The translations under genes were made by a program, and so were the position numbers. Positions 47,708-59,204 of a stretch of DNA of 64,000 bases are shown in pieces. The first letter of the stretch is position 1. The number at the start of each line of letters is the position of its first letter. The DNA lies in the NCBI RefSeq assembly GCF_009905375.1, contig NC_133647.1, positions 171,288,790 to 171,352,789 of the forward strand, in the 5' to 3' direction. The notes under the pieces are model-generated. The model saw only the letters and a list, made by a program, of their open reading frames with translations. It did no database searches and had not been told where the DNA came from. The DNA is from Apium graveolens (lineage: Eukaryota > Streptophyta > Magnoliopsida > Apiales > Apiaceae).

Positions 47708-47911
47708 AGTCTCCACTCCAAACTCATTTATTTCTACTCTCTCGATGGATATTGTTCATCCATCGAGTAGTGATTGTATCCCAAACGGATGTGCCTAACA
47801 GCAGTCATCTGTCGGTTAGCCAAATTACTACCCCGATGGATATCTCTTATCCGTCGACTGTCTCGGCACATCTTTAAATCTCTTCAATTCTTACAAGTGC
47901 AGAAGACTTAG
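47708..47911 (+). pseudogene. Duplicate of A ORF3 tail (right of solo LTR)
   Basis: This matches 43626-43829 nearly exactly and runs into the D LTR at 47912 at the same base as in unit 1. Confidence 0.9.
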
Positions 47912-50900
47912 TGAAAGGATATCTTCGATATATTATTTATTTTGGTATTTGTACGATTAAACATAAAATTAAAGAACACGTAGATCCTCTCCATTAGGAC
48001 ATGAATTTAATTGATCCAAATCAAAGTCAAACTAGCAAAATCATGTCTTTTAAACAGATTAAAGAGATATTCCATTCTTGCAAATTATCAAAACTATATC
48101 TTTATGGAATATATCTCTAAGGAAATATGATCGAAGAAGAAACATCAAGATATGATATTTCTTAGATCTGTGTTGCAACATAAATATGGCAACAAGCTCG
48201 AATAAAGAATATATCAGAGATATTCTTTAGAAGTCTCGTGCTAGATCAAAAACATTTAACTCTTCACTCCAAAATATATCTCTACATATAATCAAAAGAG
48301 TTTTTATTCAAAGATTATTAATATTCATGATTAGAATATTAATATCCAGTTCTGCAACTCATTTCTGTATACTCAAAGTAATTTTCTCCCGTTTCATAAA
48401 ATCAGCATTTCTCGGAGAACATTATTCAAAAAAAAATACTCAAACATATTTCCTATCACCCAAATATATCTCATATATTAGGAAATATATTTTAATTATT
48501 TATACAAGTCAAAACTTTGGTCAAAAGATCCATCTTCTTTATTTCAAGACCAATGGTATTTTTACTCGGAAGAAAGGCTAACAGAACAGTTCCAATTTTA
48601 GATAAACTACTTCCACATTCTAGAATGACTTGAAATTTGGTATGGATCATTTAAATGGTATTTTCTAAGTATGATAAAAATTTCGTAGCTTTCAGAGAAT
48701 TTTTGTCCGGGCACAAAAATCGAGGCAGTTGGTCCCACAGTTGACCTAGTTTGACCTAGCTACCAATGACTAAAGTTGACCCAAACTTGCAGGACATTAT
48801 ATTATTTAGGTAATTATCATATTTTTTATGATATTTATTTAAGTGTTTTTTGGGTGGTCATAATTTAATGGTGCTTAATCCTTAATTAAAGTAATTAAGG
48901 AATGATTAAAAGAAAAGGAAAATATATATTTAATATATATATATCAGCTGAGATTTTAATGAGTACTAGCTTGTGCTTCCTTCCCACTTTCAAAGAAACA
49001 CACCCTACTTGTCATGTCATCAATCCATGTGATACACTCAATCCACCATCCATTCATTCTCAAATCTTCACCATTCATTCCACCCAACTTCTCCTCTAAA
49101 TATACCCCCACCCCAACCCATTTTCAATAAGCTAAAGAGCCATAAAGTTGCTGGGATTTTTTCAAGAAGTGCTTCTCTTCATCTCTTTCAAATTCTATAC
49201 ACACACTTCTTCTCAAAAACCTTCTCTCTCTTCTATATACTTACATATATACAAGGTTTTTGAAACCCAAGCTTAGCTTCACCCAACCAAGCTTTATCCC
49301 ACCAAGTGAGCTCATCCACTACCACTTCCCGGCCTCCCAAGGGCTGCCCAAGTTCGACCAAAGTGCCAAAATCCGGCCGAACCTCCGGCGAATTTTTCCG
49401 ACGAACTTTTCCGACCGTTTTTCAAAAGTGGTTAGTTTTAGCTTCTTATTTGAGTTCTTTGTATTTAAACTTTGTACTTAACTTCTCTACTTCATCTTAA
49501 GCTCTAATACAAGCTCTCTTATAAAGGAAGTTCTCGGGGAGAACTTAGATTCGAACTCGGAATTCGAATAAGTACTTGATCTTCGTAAAATATCATTCCA
49601 ACGAGAAGATCTAAAAAGAAAAGTACTTTATATCCAAGAGGGAGATTATATTTGACACAAGTACGAGTTAGCCAATTATTTATTGAACTTTAATTGGATC
49701 TTGGATAACATTCATTTGTGCTCATAAAATAATTACGAAGTAAAAGTGTAATGCCTTCTATCATCTTTAGTGTTTCGGGGGATTATTACTTGTCTCATAT
49801 AAACACTTCGTAATTTGTCAAATCTGAAAATGGATCGTACGAGTTAGATAATTACTTAACGCTCTTTAATTGGATCTTGTCTAACTAATAACGTACATAT
49901 AAAATATTATGAAGTAAAAGTGTAATCCCTTCTAACATCTTTAGTATTCCGGGGGATTATAGCTTGTTCCATATAAACTACTTCGTAATCATCCGGTAAA
50001 ATTAAGGACGAATCAAATCCACGAGTTAGCCAATTAATTTACGCTATTTAATTGGATCTTGGCTAACACATATCGTATATATAAACAATTACGAGTCATA
50101 TCGTATAAGCCCCTTCTAACATCTTTCAGTGTTCCTTGGTGTTATACTACGATATCTATAAAATACTCGTAATTATTCATCCAAACTTCGAAAGCACAAT
50201 CTTAAGCCAATTACTTGCACTTATTTAATTGGATCTTGGCTAAGACTCATAAATCTTATAAACGTGCTTGAAGTTAAAAGAGTATACTTTGACCTTATAA
50301 TCGTCAATATACAAGTATACCTTAAAACCTTAAGTTGATATACTTAAAGGTAAAATTACAACTCCGAGGTTGTAATTAAAGTATTCTTCGATCTATAAAT
50401 ACTTAATCGAAAGAAGAAGAATACTAAAGAAGTCATAAGCCGTAAGTGCTTAATATAAAAATGGACTTCTCATATTACTCCGCAACTTTATTTAATCTAT
50501 AAAGGAGTAATCATAAATATACTTGACTATCTTGTTTTATTCTAAGTCAAGTATAGCTAATTAGTTTAAATATTCTTATTTGGATATTATACTACTTGTG
50601 GGCTAGTACAGTAACATACTAGTTCAAAACAAATCTTTTCCTACTTGTTTTATTTCGTGGATTATCTTGTTAGTTTTGTAGTGAGGTGAAGTGGCGTGAG
50701 GTGATTCTCGTTCTAAGATCCAAGTCCTAGACGTACTAACGGGGAATTAGTAGTCTTCGCACCGTGAAGAAGAGGAAAGACCCAAGACCGGATCACTAAG
50801 ATCCAAGACCGGCAAAAGCTAAGGAAGCCAAGTCCACACAAAGGCTCTACAATAACTTTGAAGAAATAGCGGGGAGTTATTGTCTAAGATAAGTTGTGTA

Positions 50901-51281
50901 GGTAATACATTTATTTTGAGGTGGTGACCCTTGTGTTACGCACCAAGATAAATACTTGTAAAGGGTGTAAAGGCTTCTCCGCCTACTAAAGGAGCGAGTT
51001 TTTTATAAGGGAAAATCCCGAGTCCGGGAGAGGAGCTCGGGGACTGGAGTAGGGGTGAGTGAATCTATTAGAGGTTGCGCCATCGCGAACCAGGATAAAA
51101 TCACCGTGTAGTATTTTCTTTCCTTACACTTTATCTTCCGCACATATAAACTGCATAACAACTCGGTAAAGTTTTAAAAAGGGATAAAATATTTTTAAAA
51201 CGCCTTAACAATTTTTAAATTGATAATTAAGCTATTCAACCCCCCTTCTAGCTTAAAATAGCCCTCATACGGGACCTTACA
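47912..51281 (+). repeat. Element D 5' LTR
   Basis: The LTR is 3370 bp, begins TGAAAGGATATC and ends GGGACCTTACA, with a C-run (ttcaaccccccttct) near the end. It is the full version of the copy truncated at 46425. A polypurine-like string (gagggagat; ggggagat in the first copy) sits inside the LTR just before the tandem repeats. I see no gene in it. Confidence 0.88.
49663..50280 (+). repeat. Imperfect ~180 bp tandem repeats in D LTR (second copy)
   Basis: Four units start at 49663, 49839, 50021 and 50202, with the same spacing (176, 182, 181 bp) as in the first copy. The units differ from each other much more than the two LTR copies do, so the repeat is an old feature of the family. Confidence 0.85.
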
Positions 51282-51296
51282 ATTGGTATCAAAGCA
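51282..51296 (+). other. Element D primer-binding site
   Basis: attggtatcaaagca directly follows the LTR and matches the initiator-Met tRNA primer site with one change. Confidence 0.85.
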
Positions 51297-51411
51297 GTGC
51301 TTTTTAACGTGTTTGTTAAGTGATTTGCAGATTTACAGGCACAACAAAAAGTGATCCGGAACGGCATATATTAATCCCGTTGGATGTGGTGAAGGTCTAT
51401 CTAGCTCATGA

Positions 51412-53917
51412 CCTCCTCTATTTGACGGCACCAACTTTGCAACATGGAAAATGAGGTTTCGCATTTATGCTAGATCTCAAGGAGTCAAAGTTTGGATGGC
51501 TATCGAAGACGGTGTTCGCATTCCTACCAAAACTATCGATGACACCATCGTCAAAAAGAAGGTTAGTGAATACAACTTAGAGGAAGAAGCCACAGTGAAT
51601 ATAGCCGCAAAGGCGGAAATGGTTCTCACAAGTGCACTTGCAGAAAAAGAATATAAAAGAGTAAATAATTGCAAGTCGGCACAAGAAATATGGAACAAAT
51701 TAGTGGTAACCTGTGAAGGAACCACTGATATAAAAGATTCTCGGATGGATACATTGATCCAAGAATATGAGAACTTTAAACTCCAAGAAGGAGAAAATAT
51801 CATCGATATGGAAACAAGATTTACTCGTATAATTGATGAGTTATCTCAACTTGGAAAGAATTACACTCAAAATAAAAAGAATAGAAGAGTGCTCAAATCT
51901 CTACCTCCTAGTTGGAAGGTTAAATTCATTACTATAAAGGAGATGCACAACTTAAATGAGTATAAGATTGATAACCTATTCGAAACCTTCGTGCTTACGA
52001 AGAAGATAATGTTCCGGAAAAGGTTGCTCCAAAGGTGGAGGATAAAAAGAAAAATATGGCTCTAAAGGCCATACTAATTGATGAAGATAAAAACGATGAG
52101 GAGTTAAACGAGGAACTCCAAAATCTCGATGAGAGTGAAATTGCTCTACTCACGAGACAACTTCGTCGTGTGCTTCAAAGCAAAGCTCAAAGATACGGAA
52201 AAGGCTTCCTTAAATCAAATAATCAACAAAGAGTTTTTAACTCTAACGGAAGGCCAAATTATTCTCAAAATTATTCTTCCAATTATAAGAGTAATTATCC
52301 GTCAACGAGCTACAATAAAGGCAAAGGCAATCAAAATATAAATACCTATAGTAATGCCAATGCCTCTACAAACCATCCGGTTTACACTCCTCCAAAACCC
52401 AAAGAATCATCTCCGGAGGAAACATAAGATGTGTGTTTCGAGTGTAAACAACCCGGTCATTATAAAAGAGAATGTCCTAAACTTTCAAAGGGACGAAGTC
52501 TCGTGGCCGAAAATGGTTGGGATCTAAGTGAAGATGAAGAAGCTCCGGAAGCTAGTGAAGAAGTGGTCAATCTATGCTTAATGGCTCTCGGAGATGAAAC
52601 CACCTCAACGGAAATCTCCTCTTCAAATCAAGAGGTAACATTTAGCTATGTCTCAATTAAATCTTTATTAGATGAATCTAGTTTATCTCTCGTAGATATG
52701 AATAACATGATTTAATTGAACTTATAGTAAGTTATAAAAATAAATATAAAGATGTTGAACAAAGGTTTCATTTTTTATGGTCCGAGAAGATGAAAATTGA
52801 GGAAATTCATCATACTCAAAATAAAGAATATACTGGGATGTTGGACTCAAAAGTCCAAGATGAGAATGAGATTACATCTCTAAAAGATCAAAACCATCTC
52901 ATCAAGATTGAGGTAAATAAACTTCAAGAAAACATACTCAATCTTGAAACAGAGAATATATCATTAATTCTCAAAGACGAAGAGATGGAACGTGAAAAGA
53001 TACAATTGAATGACAATATTTGTAAACTTCACGTTGATCTATTGAACTTAAAGATTCTAAATGAATCAAATGTTCAAGATATAGAAACATCTTATAAAAA
53101 CAATCTTGATAAAGAAAAAGAGCTATTAGAAACCAATGAGCTTAAAAGTGAAGCTCTAAGGTTAAAAGAAGAAAATTATAAACTCATAGCTCAAATTAAG
53201 GATCAAGAAAGAATCCTTAATAACAAGATTGATGCCTTAAAGAAAGAAAATGAAAATCTTGAAAATGTCATTCAAAGATTTACAAAAGGCAATAAGATGT
53301 TGGATCAAATGGTGCATACAAAAACCTCATATAATCATGAAGGTTTAGGATATAATAAGAATTCTCCTCCTAAAGGAAATACTCGGAGATTTGTATCACC
53401 AATAAAGACTTCACCCAAATCACCATCTTATAAATGTTCTTATTACAATAAAATGGGACATACCATTCAATATTGCAAATTCAAGAATGGTGAAATTAAG
53501 GGGAAGCATGTATGGATTCGCAAGGGATCATACAAGAAAGATGATAAACGTGTGCCTTACAAAAATATGGAATATAAGAATCCAAGGCAACAATGGTCTC
53601 ATCAACCAACTATGTTTCAAAATAGAAACACACAATATCATGTAAATGGTAATGCATTTAGAAGGCAACAACCTCTTAGTAGAAATGCTTATGCTAATTA
53701 CCATGCTAATAATAGATATAATGTTTATCATGCTCCATCAAGATTTAATGATAGTTCTAGGTATTATCTACCTCAAACTAGGCCTTATGCATCTAGAAAT
53801 ATTTACATGCCTAATGATAATTATACCATGCCTAGCTTCTTTCATAAATCAAATGTTATATATGATGTACTAACCCAAGGACCCTCAAGACAAAGGGGTA
53901 CCTATAAATTTAACTAA
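51412..53917 (+). pseudogene. gag: Element D gag, broken
   Basis: The conserved N-terminus (PPLFDGTNFATWKMRF) can be read from about 51412; the original ATG is not evident. The UBN2-type domain (NCKSAQEIWNKLV, then MDTLIQEYENFKL) is followed by a knuckle CFECKQPGHYKREC at 52434-52475, a long coiled coil (about 52790-53300), and a second knuckle at 53435-53476 whose second Cys is Tyr (53444-53446). An Asn/Tyr/Arg-rich tail ends at TAA 53915-53917. Lesions: a frameshift near 52030, TAA at 52425-52427 directly before the first knuckle, and a frameshift near 52713. This is a nucleocapsid gene that can no longer be expressed as one protein. Confidence 0.86.
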
Positions 53918-53923
53918 TCATGT

Positions 53924-55116
53924 ATGTAGGTGTGTCTTGCCACAAAACAAGATATATGGTACCTTGATAGTGGATGTTCAAGACATATGACCGGTAATAT
54001 GTCACTCTTGAACAACATTAAAAAGGTTACCGCGGGGAGCGTAACATTTGGTGATAGTAGTAAAGGAAACATTGTCGGCATCGGAGATATCGGAAATGGG
54101 AAAGTTAAAATTTTCGACGTTCAATTGGTCAACGAGTTAAGGTACAATCTTCTCTCCATAAGTCAACTATGCGACAATGACTACAAGGTAATTTTCTACA
54201 CTACTCATTGTTCTATATTAGATAAACTTGGAAAGTTGGTTCTCACTTGCCTTAGAAATAAAAATGTTTATACATGTGACATGAGCAAGCAAGTAAACAT
54301 ATGCCTAATCACTATAAATGATGATCCATGGCTATGGCATCGAAGATTAGGACATGCCAACATGAAGTTGATTAAGAATATATCAACTAAAGACCATGTC
54401 CGAGGTATACCAAAACTAAACTATCATAAAGATCATACTTGTGAAGCTTGCGAAGTTGGTAAACAAATTCGAGCTTCTCACAAAGCAAAGTTTATGGTAT
54501 CTACCTCGAGACCTCTCGAGTTACTACATATGGATCTTATTGGTCCGGTTCATATACAAAGTCTCGGAGGTTGCTCATATACGTTGGTAGTTGTGGATGA
54601 TTATTCATGATTCACATGGACTGAATTTCTCAAAGCCAAAAGTGATGCTTTTGAGTCCTTCTCATCTTTATGTAAAAGGATTCAAAATCAACAAAATAAA
54701 ACCATAGTCTATATAAGGACTGATCATGGTAAAGAATTTGAGAATTCAAGTTTCACCAACTTTTGTGATGAACATGGCATCACACAGCTCCATACACTCC
54801 TCAATCTAATGGAGTAGTTGAACGAAAAAATAGAACACTCCAAGAAATGACTAGCACAATGCTAAATGAATATCGTCGACCTAAATATTTTTGGTCCGAG
54901 GCTATGTCAACCGCTTTCCATATTCTTAATCGGATTTTGCTACGACCTATAAAACAAAAGACTCCTTACGAGTTATATTTTGGCAAAACTCCGAAACTAA
55001 GCTACTTTCGAGTATTCGGAAGCAAGTGCTTCATATTAAATTCAAAAGAGTATCTTACGAAGTTTGATCCTAAATCAAACGAAGGTATATTTCTTGGATA
55101 CTTGAACAATAGTAAA
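53924..55116 (+). pseudogene. pol: Element D pol, 5' part: protease and integrase
   Basis: The protease has WYLDSGCSRHMTG at about 53957-53995, in the same frame as the end of gag but after two stops (TAA 53915, TAG 53927). GAG-pre-integrase (LWHRRLGHANM to CEACEVGKQ) and the integrase core ([24 protein letters not shown]) follow. Lesions: TGA at 54608-54610 and a small deletion near 54788 that shifts the frame just before the catalytic Glu block. The frame is open again from 54847 until E interrupts it at 55116 after IFLGYLNNSK. Confidence 0.88.
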
Positions 55117-57990
55117 TATAACGACTCGTGTATTTCTATTTTATATCTAATATTTGGAAGTGTAATAAAAGTTTAAGTAAATAAAAAAAGGGTGTGTATT
55201 TATTTTTGGCAGCGGTTACTGGTTGTTATTTGATTATTTATGATTTGTTGATATGTGGATTGGAATTTATTTTTATTTATTTATTGGTGAGTCATATGAT
55301 TTTATTTCGCTTGTAAAAGTAATTTTATTGTAATTTGAATTCCATAAATATTTGGATTGTCTTTAAAATTCGTTTTCTAATTTTATAATTTCAATAATTA
55401 TTTTTAGGACTTTATAAAATTGAGAAATCAATATTTCGTTAATTATTCATTTTTAAATGATTTTTATAAGTGTGTTAAATGCTAAAATCCATATTTAATT
55501 ATGGGAATCTTTAAAAATTATGAAACTTATATTTTATTAAATTCGTATTATTCTGAGAATTTTAAAATTATTTTGGAAATTTTCGGAAGTTATTTTAATC
55601 GCGCGTTGTTTCGTTATTTGTTAAAAAGCGGGCATAAAGTGTGTTTTAAAAATTATTTTAAAATTTCGGAAGTTATATTTTTATTCTCTTCAGGATATGT
55701 ATAATATATAAAGATGATCTTCATAATTTTCTGGGATCGTTTTAAATATCGCGGCGGTTCAATAAGTGCAATTTTCGGCCCCGGATAATATTTGGACACG
55801 TGTCAATGAATTGACACGTATCCTTTAATTTGTAATACGTGTTGTGCAGCGGTGTTAGATGAAAAAAAAAACCCTGTACCCCCCTCCCTGTTGCATACGC
55901 GCCTCACATCTCTCTTCTTCTCTTGGCTGCTCTTTGATTTCCTTGTTCGTCTCTCCTGTTTCTCTTAATTCTCTTTCGTTCCTCCTCTCCTCTCTTCGTT
56001 TCGCCTGCCTTGCTGTGTCAGTTCGTCGACGCTGTGACTTTTCCGGTGTGTGCTGGTAGTTCTGTTCGGTTGCATGTATACATATATATATATATGTTGT
56101 GCTTGTATGTGTGTTTGTTGGTGTGTGAATTGATTCCTATGGTTCTTGTTCCTCTGTTGTGCCGCCTGGTTTTGGCCGTATTCCGGCCGTCTTGTTTGTT
56201 CTGGTGGCGCGTGTAGCCACCGTACCTGTCTGTTGATTTCTTTTTGCAGATTGTTAATTCTGGAATTTTAAATTAACTTTACTTTAATTTCCGCAGGAGA
56301 TTAATTTTGAGTAATATTCGTGAAATGAATATCTCGTGTGGGAAATATTTTCGGATAATCGGTGGAATTTATTTGGATACCCAAATATTTTCGGGCACCA
56401 ATAAATTTTGCCGCCGTACCGCGATGACTCGTTACGAGCGGACGGTGGACGGTGATGACGATGTTCTGAGTCCTAAATTTTATAAATAAATAAAATGATT
56501 ATGTAAAATATTTTCGGACTTAAATAATTAGTTGTGATTGGTGTTGGGACGTAAGTTGTATAAATGAGGAAGTAATATTGTGGATTATGTGATTGAGGAC
56601 GTCGATTGTAATCGACGGGTAGTCGTATAATAAATAATATGCTGTCAAAATTTCCTAAAAATATATATTTGAAAATGTATATAATTATATTCTACATATT
56701 ACCCCTAACAATATTTTCGACTACGTGACTATGTGATTACGAGTTTAAGTGTATAGTAATAATACGAGTCGGGTTATTGGATTGAGTTGTTAGAATTTGA
56801 GGATATCAAGCATGTCGGTGTTAATGATTAGGGTATTCTGTATTTGTAGATTCCGAGCGAGTTTTCCAGGATTAAAGTCAGCGTGACAGCTACTTAGGGT
56901 TTTGTAAAGCGTCGCAAGGCAAGTACCCCTGAACTATCTTTTACAGTTCAGTATATATGAATAGTTGTTTATTTAAAATAGATACTGGAACAGAATATTT
57001 TAAGTTACGTATTCCCCGTATTTAAATATGTTTTGTTAATTAAGGTTTTGGGGAAAAAGTAACTTCTGAAAATGCCTATCTCTAGATTATGATTAAAATT
57101 AAAAAGGGATTTTAGAATGTGTGCTGTAATGTTTTAAAAAGAGATAGGTGAAAATGGTTTTGGAATCTTGATAAAAATAAATCAGATATTGGATGGTCAG
57201 TTGGCTTAAGAGGTCCGTTATTAGGTAACGGCCCAGCATGGTTGCGTAAGAGGCTAAGTTGGATGTGCGCACTGGTAGGCCGCTTAGTCCAGCTTGACAG
57301 AGACCTCGCTAGTCTCTGAGTTTCGGAACGAAATTTGTGGTGGGATAGACTGATTAGCTGTCCCTAGAATTCATCCTCTTTTATATATCTGATAAAGTTG
57401 AAATAGTTTATAGTCCCCGTAACGGGACCGGTGATTTATTGGTCCAGCAATGGATAGTGGTTTTGGAAAGGAAATAGCATGGTAAAATTGAACTCTGGTA
57501 TTTTGACACAGCACACTATAGATGATGTTATTTTGCAGAGCATGCTAGTTTTGATATCCAGTTTATACCTGTTTTACAGATTTCTCGTATATCAGTTTGA
57601 TATCTGTTCCTATATTGTTTTATACAATCTGTTACTGGTTATTCATATAGAGGTACTGTTGAGCAATGGATTGCTCACCCTTGCAGCTTATTTTGTATTT
57701 ATTTATTACAGATGTCTAGAAGACCAGGTCAGCGTAGAGTGTCAGCCTCCGGTCCCGGCTCCTCCGAGGTAGTTTGTATCAGGCCCTAAGGTCGGATGAG
57801 TTGCTTTAATAAGTGAGAGTGTCTGGTTTTGGATAAGTAGTGTGTGTGTTGTAACCTAAATAATACTTGAACCTGTTTCGGCTCCTGGTTGGGGTCGTGT
57901 ATTATAATAAAGTTTATTTAGCAATTTTTGTTATAATTTATCATATTTTTGGTGACGTCAGCCCCTGACCCCGGGGTTGAGGCTGTAACA
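55117..57990 (+). repeat. Element E 5' LTR
   Basis: The LTR is 2874 bp, begins TATAACGACTCG and ends GGCTGTAACA. It shares blocks with F's LTR (for example the tttataatttcaataatt block near 55379 and the gcaaggcaagtacccctga block near 56915). Short (TA)n is at 56081-56094. A small ORF starts at ATG 57711 (MSRRPGQRR); F has an ATG at the matching place. No other gene is supported. Confidence 0.9.
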
Positions 57991-58005
57991 GTTGGTATCA
58001 GAGTC
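57991..58005 (+). other. Element E primer-binding site
   Basis: gttggtatcagagtc follows the LTR and matches the initiator-Met tRNA primer site with one mismatch at its end. Confidence 0.87.
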
Positions 58006-58221
58006 ACAGGTTCGAGTCCCTAATTCAGGTTAAGAGATGGGTTAGTTAGGTGTAGAAAGTATGTCCTATAGTGTGAGTCAGCAACTCATGTCGAGGAGCA
58101 ACCTTAAGTGTAAGTCGAGGGTTCCGACGGCGTTACCCTGGCATCTATTAATATTTTAATAGACTTGCCCTAATCTTGTTCTGTTTTTCCTGTATATTGT
58201 TATGATTGACAGTGGCCTATA

Positions 58222-58728
58222 GTGATTTCTAGTTCTCCTTCTCGGGGAAACCCGTCAGACTCAGATGATTCAGATTCTGACCGGACCTTGGATGTTGTAG
58301 CCGAGGAGACTTCCATGCCTCCTCCACCGGTTCCTCCAGTTGTACCAGGAGGTGTGTCAGGACCTAGTATCCGTCCTTTCTGGATACGAAGGTCAGTGTC
58401 GGCTGTTAGGGATTTACCTCCAGGATGTGGTCCTAGTTCCTCCACCTCGAGACTACCTATTCCTCCCTCTGTGCATTCAGGTGCATCCTCCCCGATCCCT
58501 TACCATGTTCACCGAGCGGTGAACCAGTCTTTGATCAGAGAGCAGAACCCAGGGTTAGCAGCTCAACTTGACCAGATTCCGGTCGGGCCTTTCCAGGGTA
58601 TTCCTGCCCCTTCCCCAGATGTGCAGGAGAGAGTTCGATCCTTGACTCAGGCTGCGGTAGAGAGAGCTTGGACCATTGACCATTTCATTAGCCCGAGTTT
58701 AGAGCTGTTCAGTACCAGGATCTTGTGA
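58222..58728 (+). CDS. Leader ORF of element E, Pro/Ser-rich, unknown
   Basis: This is an open frame of about 168 codons in the leader between primer site and gag. It has no ATG at its 5' end: the first ATG in frame is at about 58315, giving roughly 138 residues. The sequence is acidic and Ser/Asp-rich, then Pro-rich (PPPPVPPVVPGG), with a more ordered C-terminus (RVRSLTQAAVERAWTIDHF) ending at TGA 58726-58728. I do not recognise a domain. About 480 bp of non-coding leader follow before gag. F's leader has no intact equivalent. It could be a real extra gene or an accidental ORF in a GC-richer stretch. Confidence 0.3.
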   Translation: MISSSPSRGNPSDSDDSDSDRTLDVVAEETSMPPPPVPPVVPGGVSGPSIRPFWIRRSVSAVRDLPPGCGPSSSTSRLPIPPSVHSGASSPIPYHVHRAVNQSLIREQNPGLAAQLDQIPVGPFQGIPAPSPDVQERVRSLTQAAVERAWTIDHFISPSLELFSTRIL

Positions 58729-59204
58729 ACTGGTTGGTATTTGAGTTAGGATCCATTGGTGGCAGTGGCAGTGCTAGATTAGACTTGCAGGAGTGAGATA
58801 CAGAGCTCGGAGATAGTTGGAGGAGTTTTGTAGACGTTTTCTTATGTATGTTTTCTTTGTATTGTAGCTTGTAGTAGGCGGGGCTGCTATGACAGCCAAT
58901 TTTGTTGTGTACTTAGTATGCTATGAGTGTTGTACTGTAGTTGTTAGATGGATTTGTACTGTTATTGTATTGCTATTATCTGATGTTACGGTTGTTGGTT
59001 TTATTTTATTGCACTATTGTTATTACTGTTATTGTTATTGTTGTAATTGTTGCTGGATTGTTAAATTTGGTTATGCATCATGGGTGGACCCAAATAAACA
59101 GGGAAGGGAATATTTAATTGTGACCGCATTCTCCTGATGCATAAAACCGTTGCTACCCGGGGGCACAATTTTCATATAAAACCTTTTTGTTGTGTTTCAG
59201 GAGA

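Larger units (their letters stand above)
5628..50503 (+). repeat. Tandem duplication: unit 1 (5628-46425) and unit 2 (46426-50503)
   Basis: From A ORF3 tail through B LTR, A tail and the first 2.6 kb of D LTR, the sequence occurs twice in the same order. Unit 1 still holds complete B with its nested F and C. Unit 2 holds only a solo B LTR with the same target duplication. The junction at 46421-46425 is the 5 bp string ataaa, also present at both parental sites (5628-5632 in A and 50499-50503 in D LTR), so this is a microhomology junction. The two copies of the non-LTR parts are nearly identical. Confidence 0.85.
47912..55116 (+). mobile_element. Ty1/copia element D with 3.4 kb LTR, cut by element E
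   Basis: D consists of a complete 5' LTR, primer site, gag, protease and integrase; it is then interrupted by E at 55116, so RT, RNase H and the 3' LTR lie outside the window. It is a different family from A/B and C. The two-knuckle gag with a coiled coil, and the protease-integrase order, place it in Ty1/copia. I cannot assign the clade with certainty. Confidence 0.9.
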
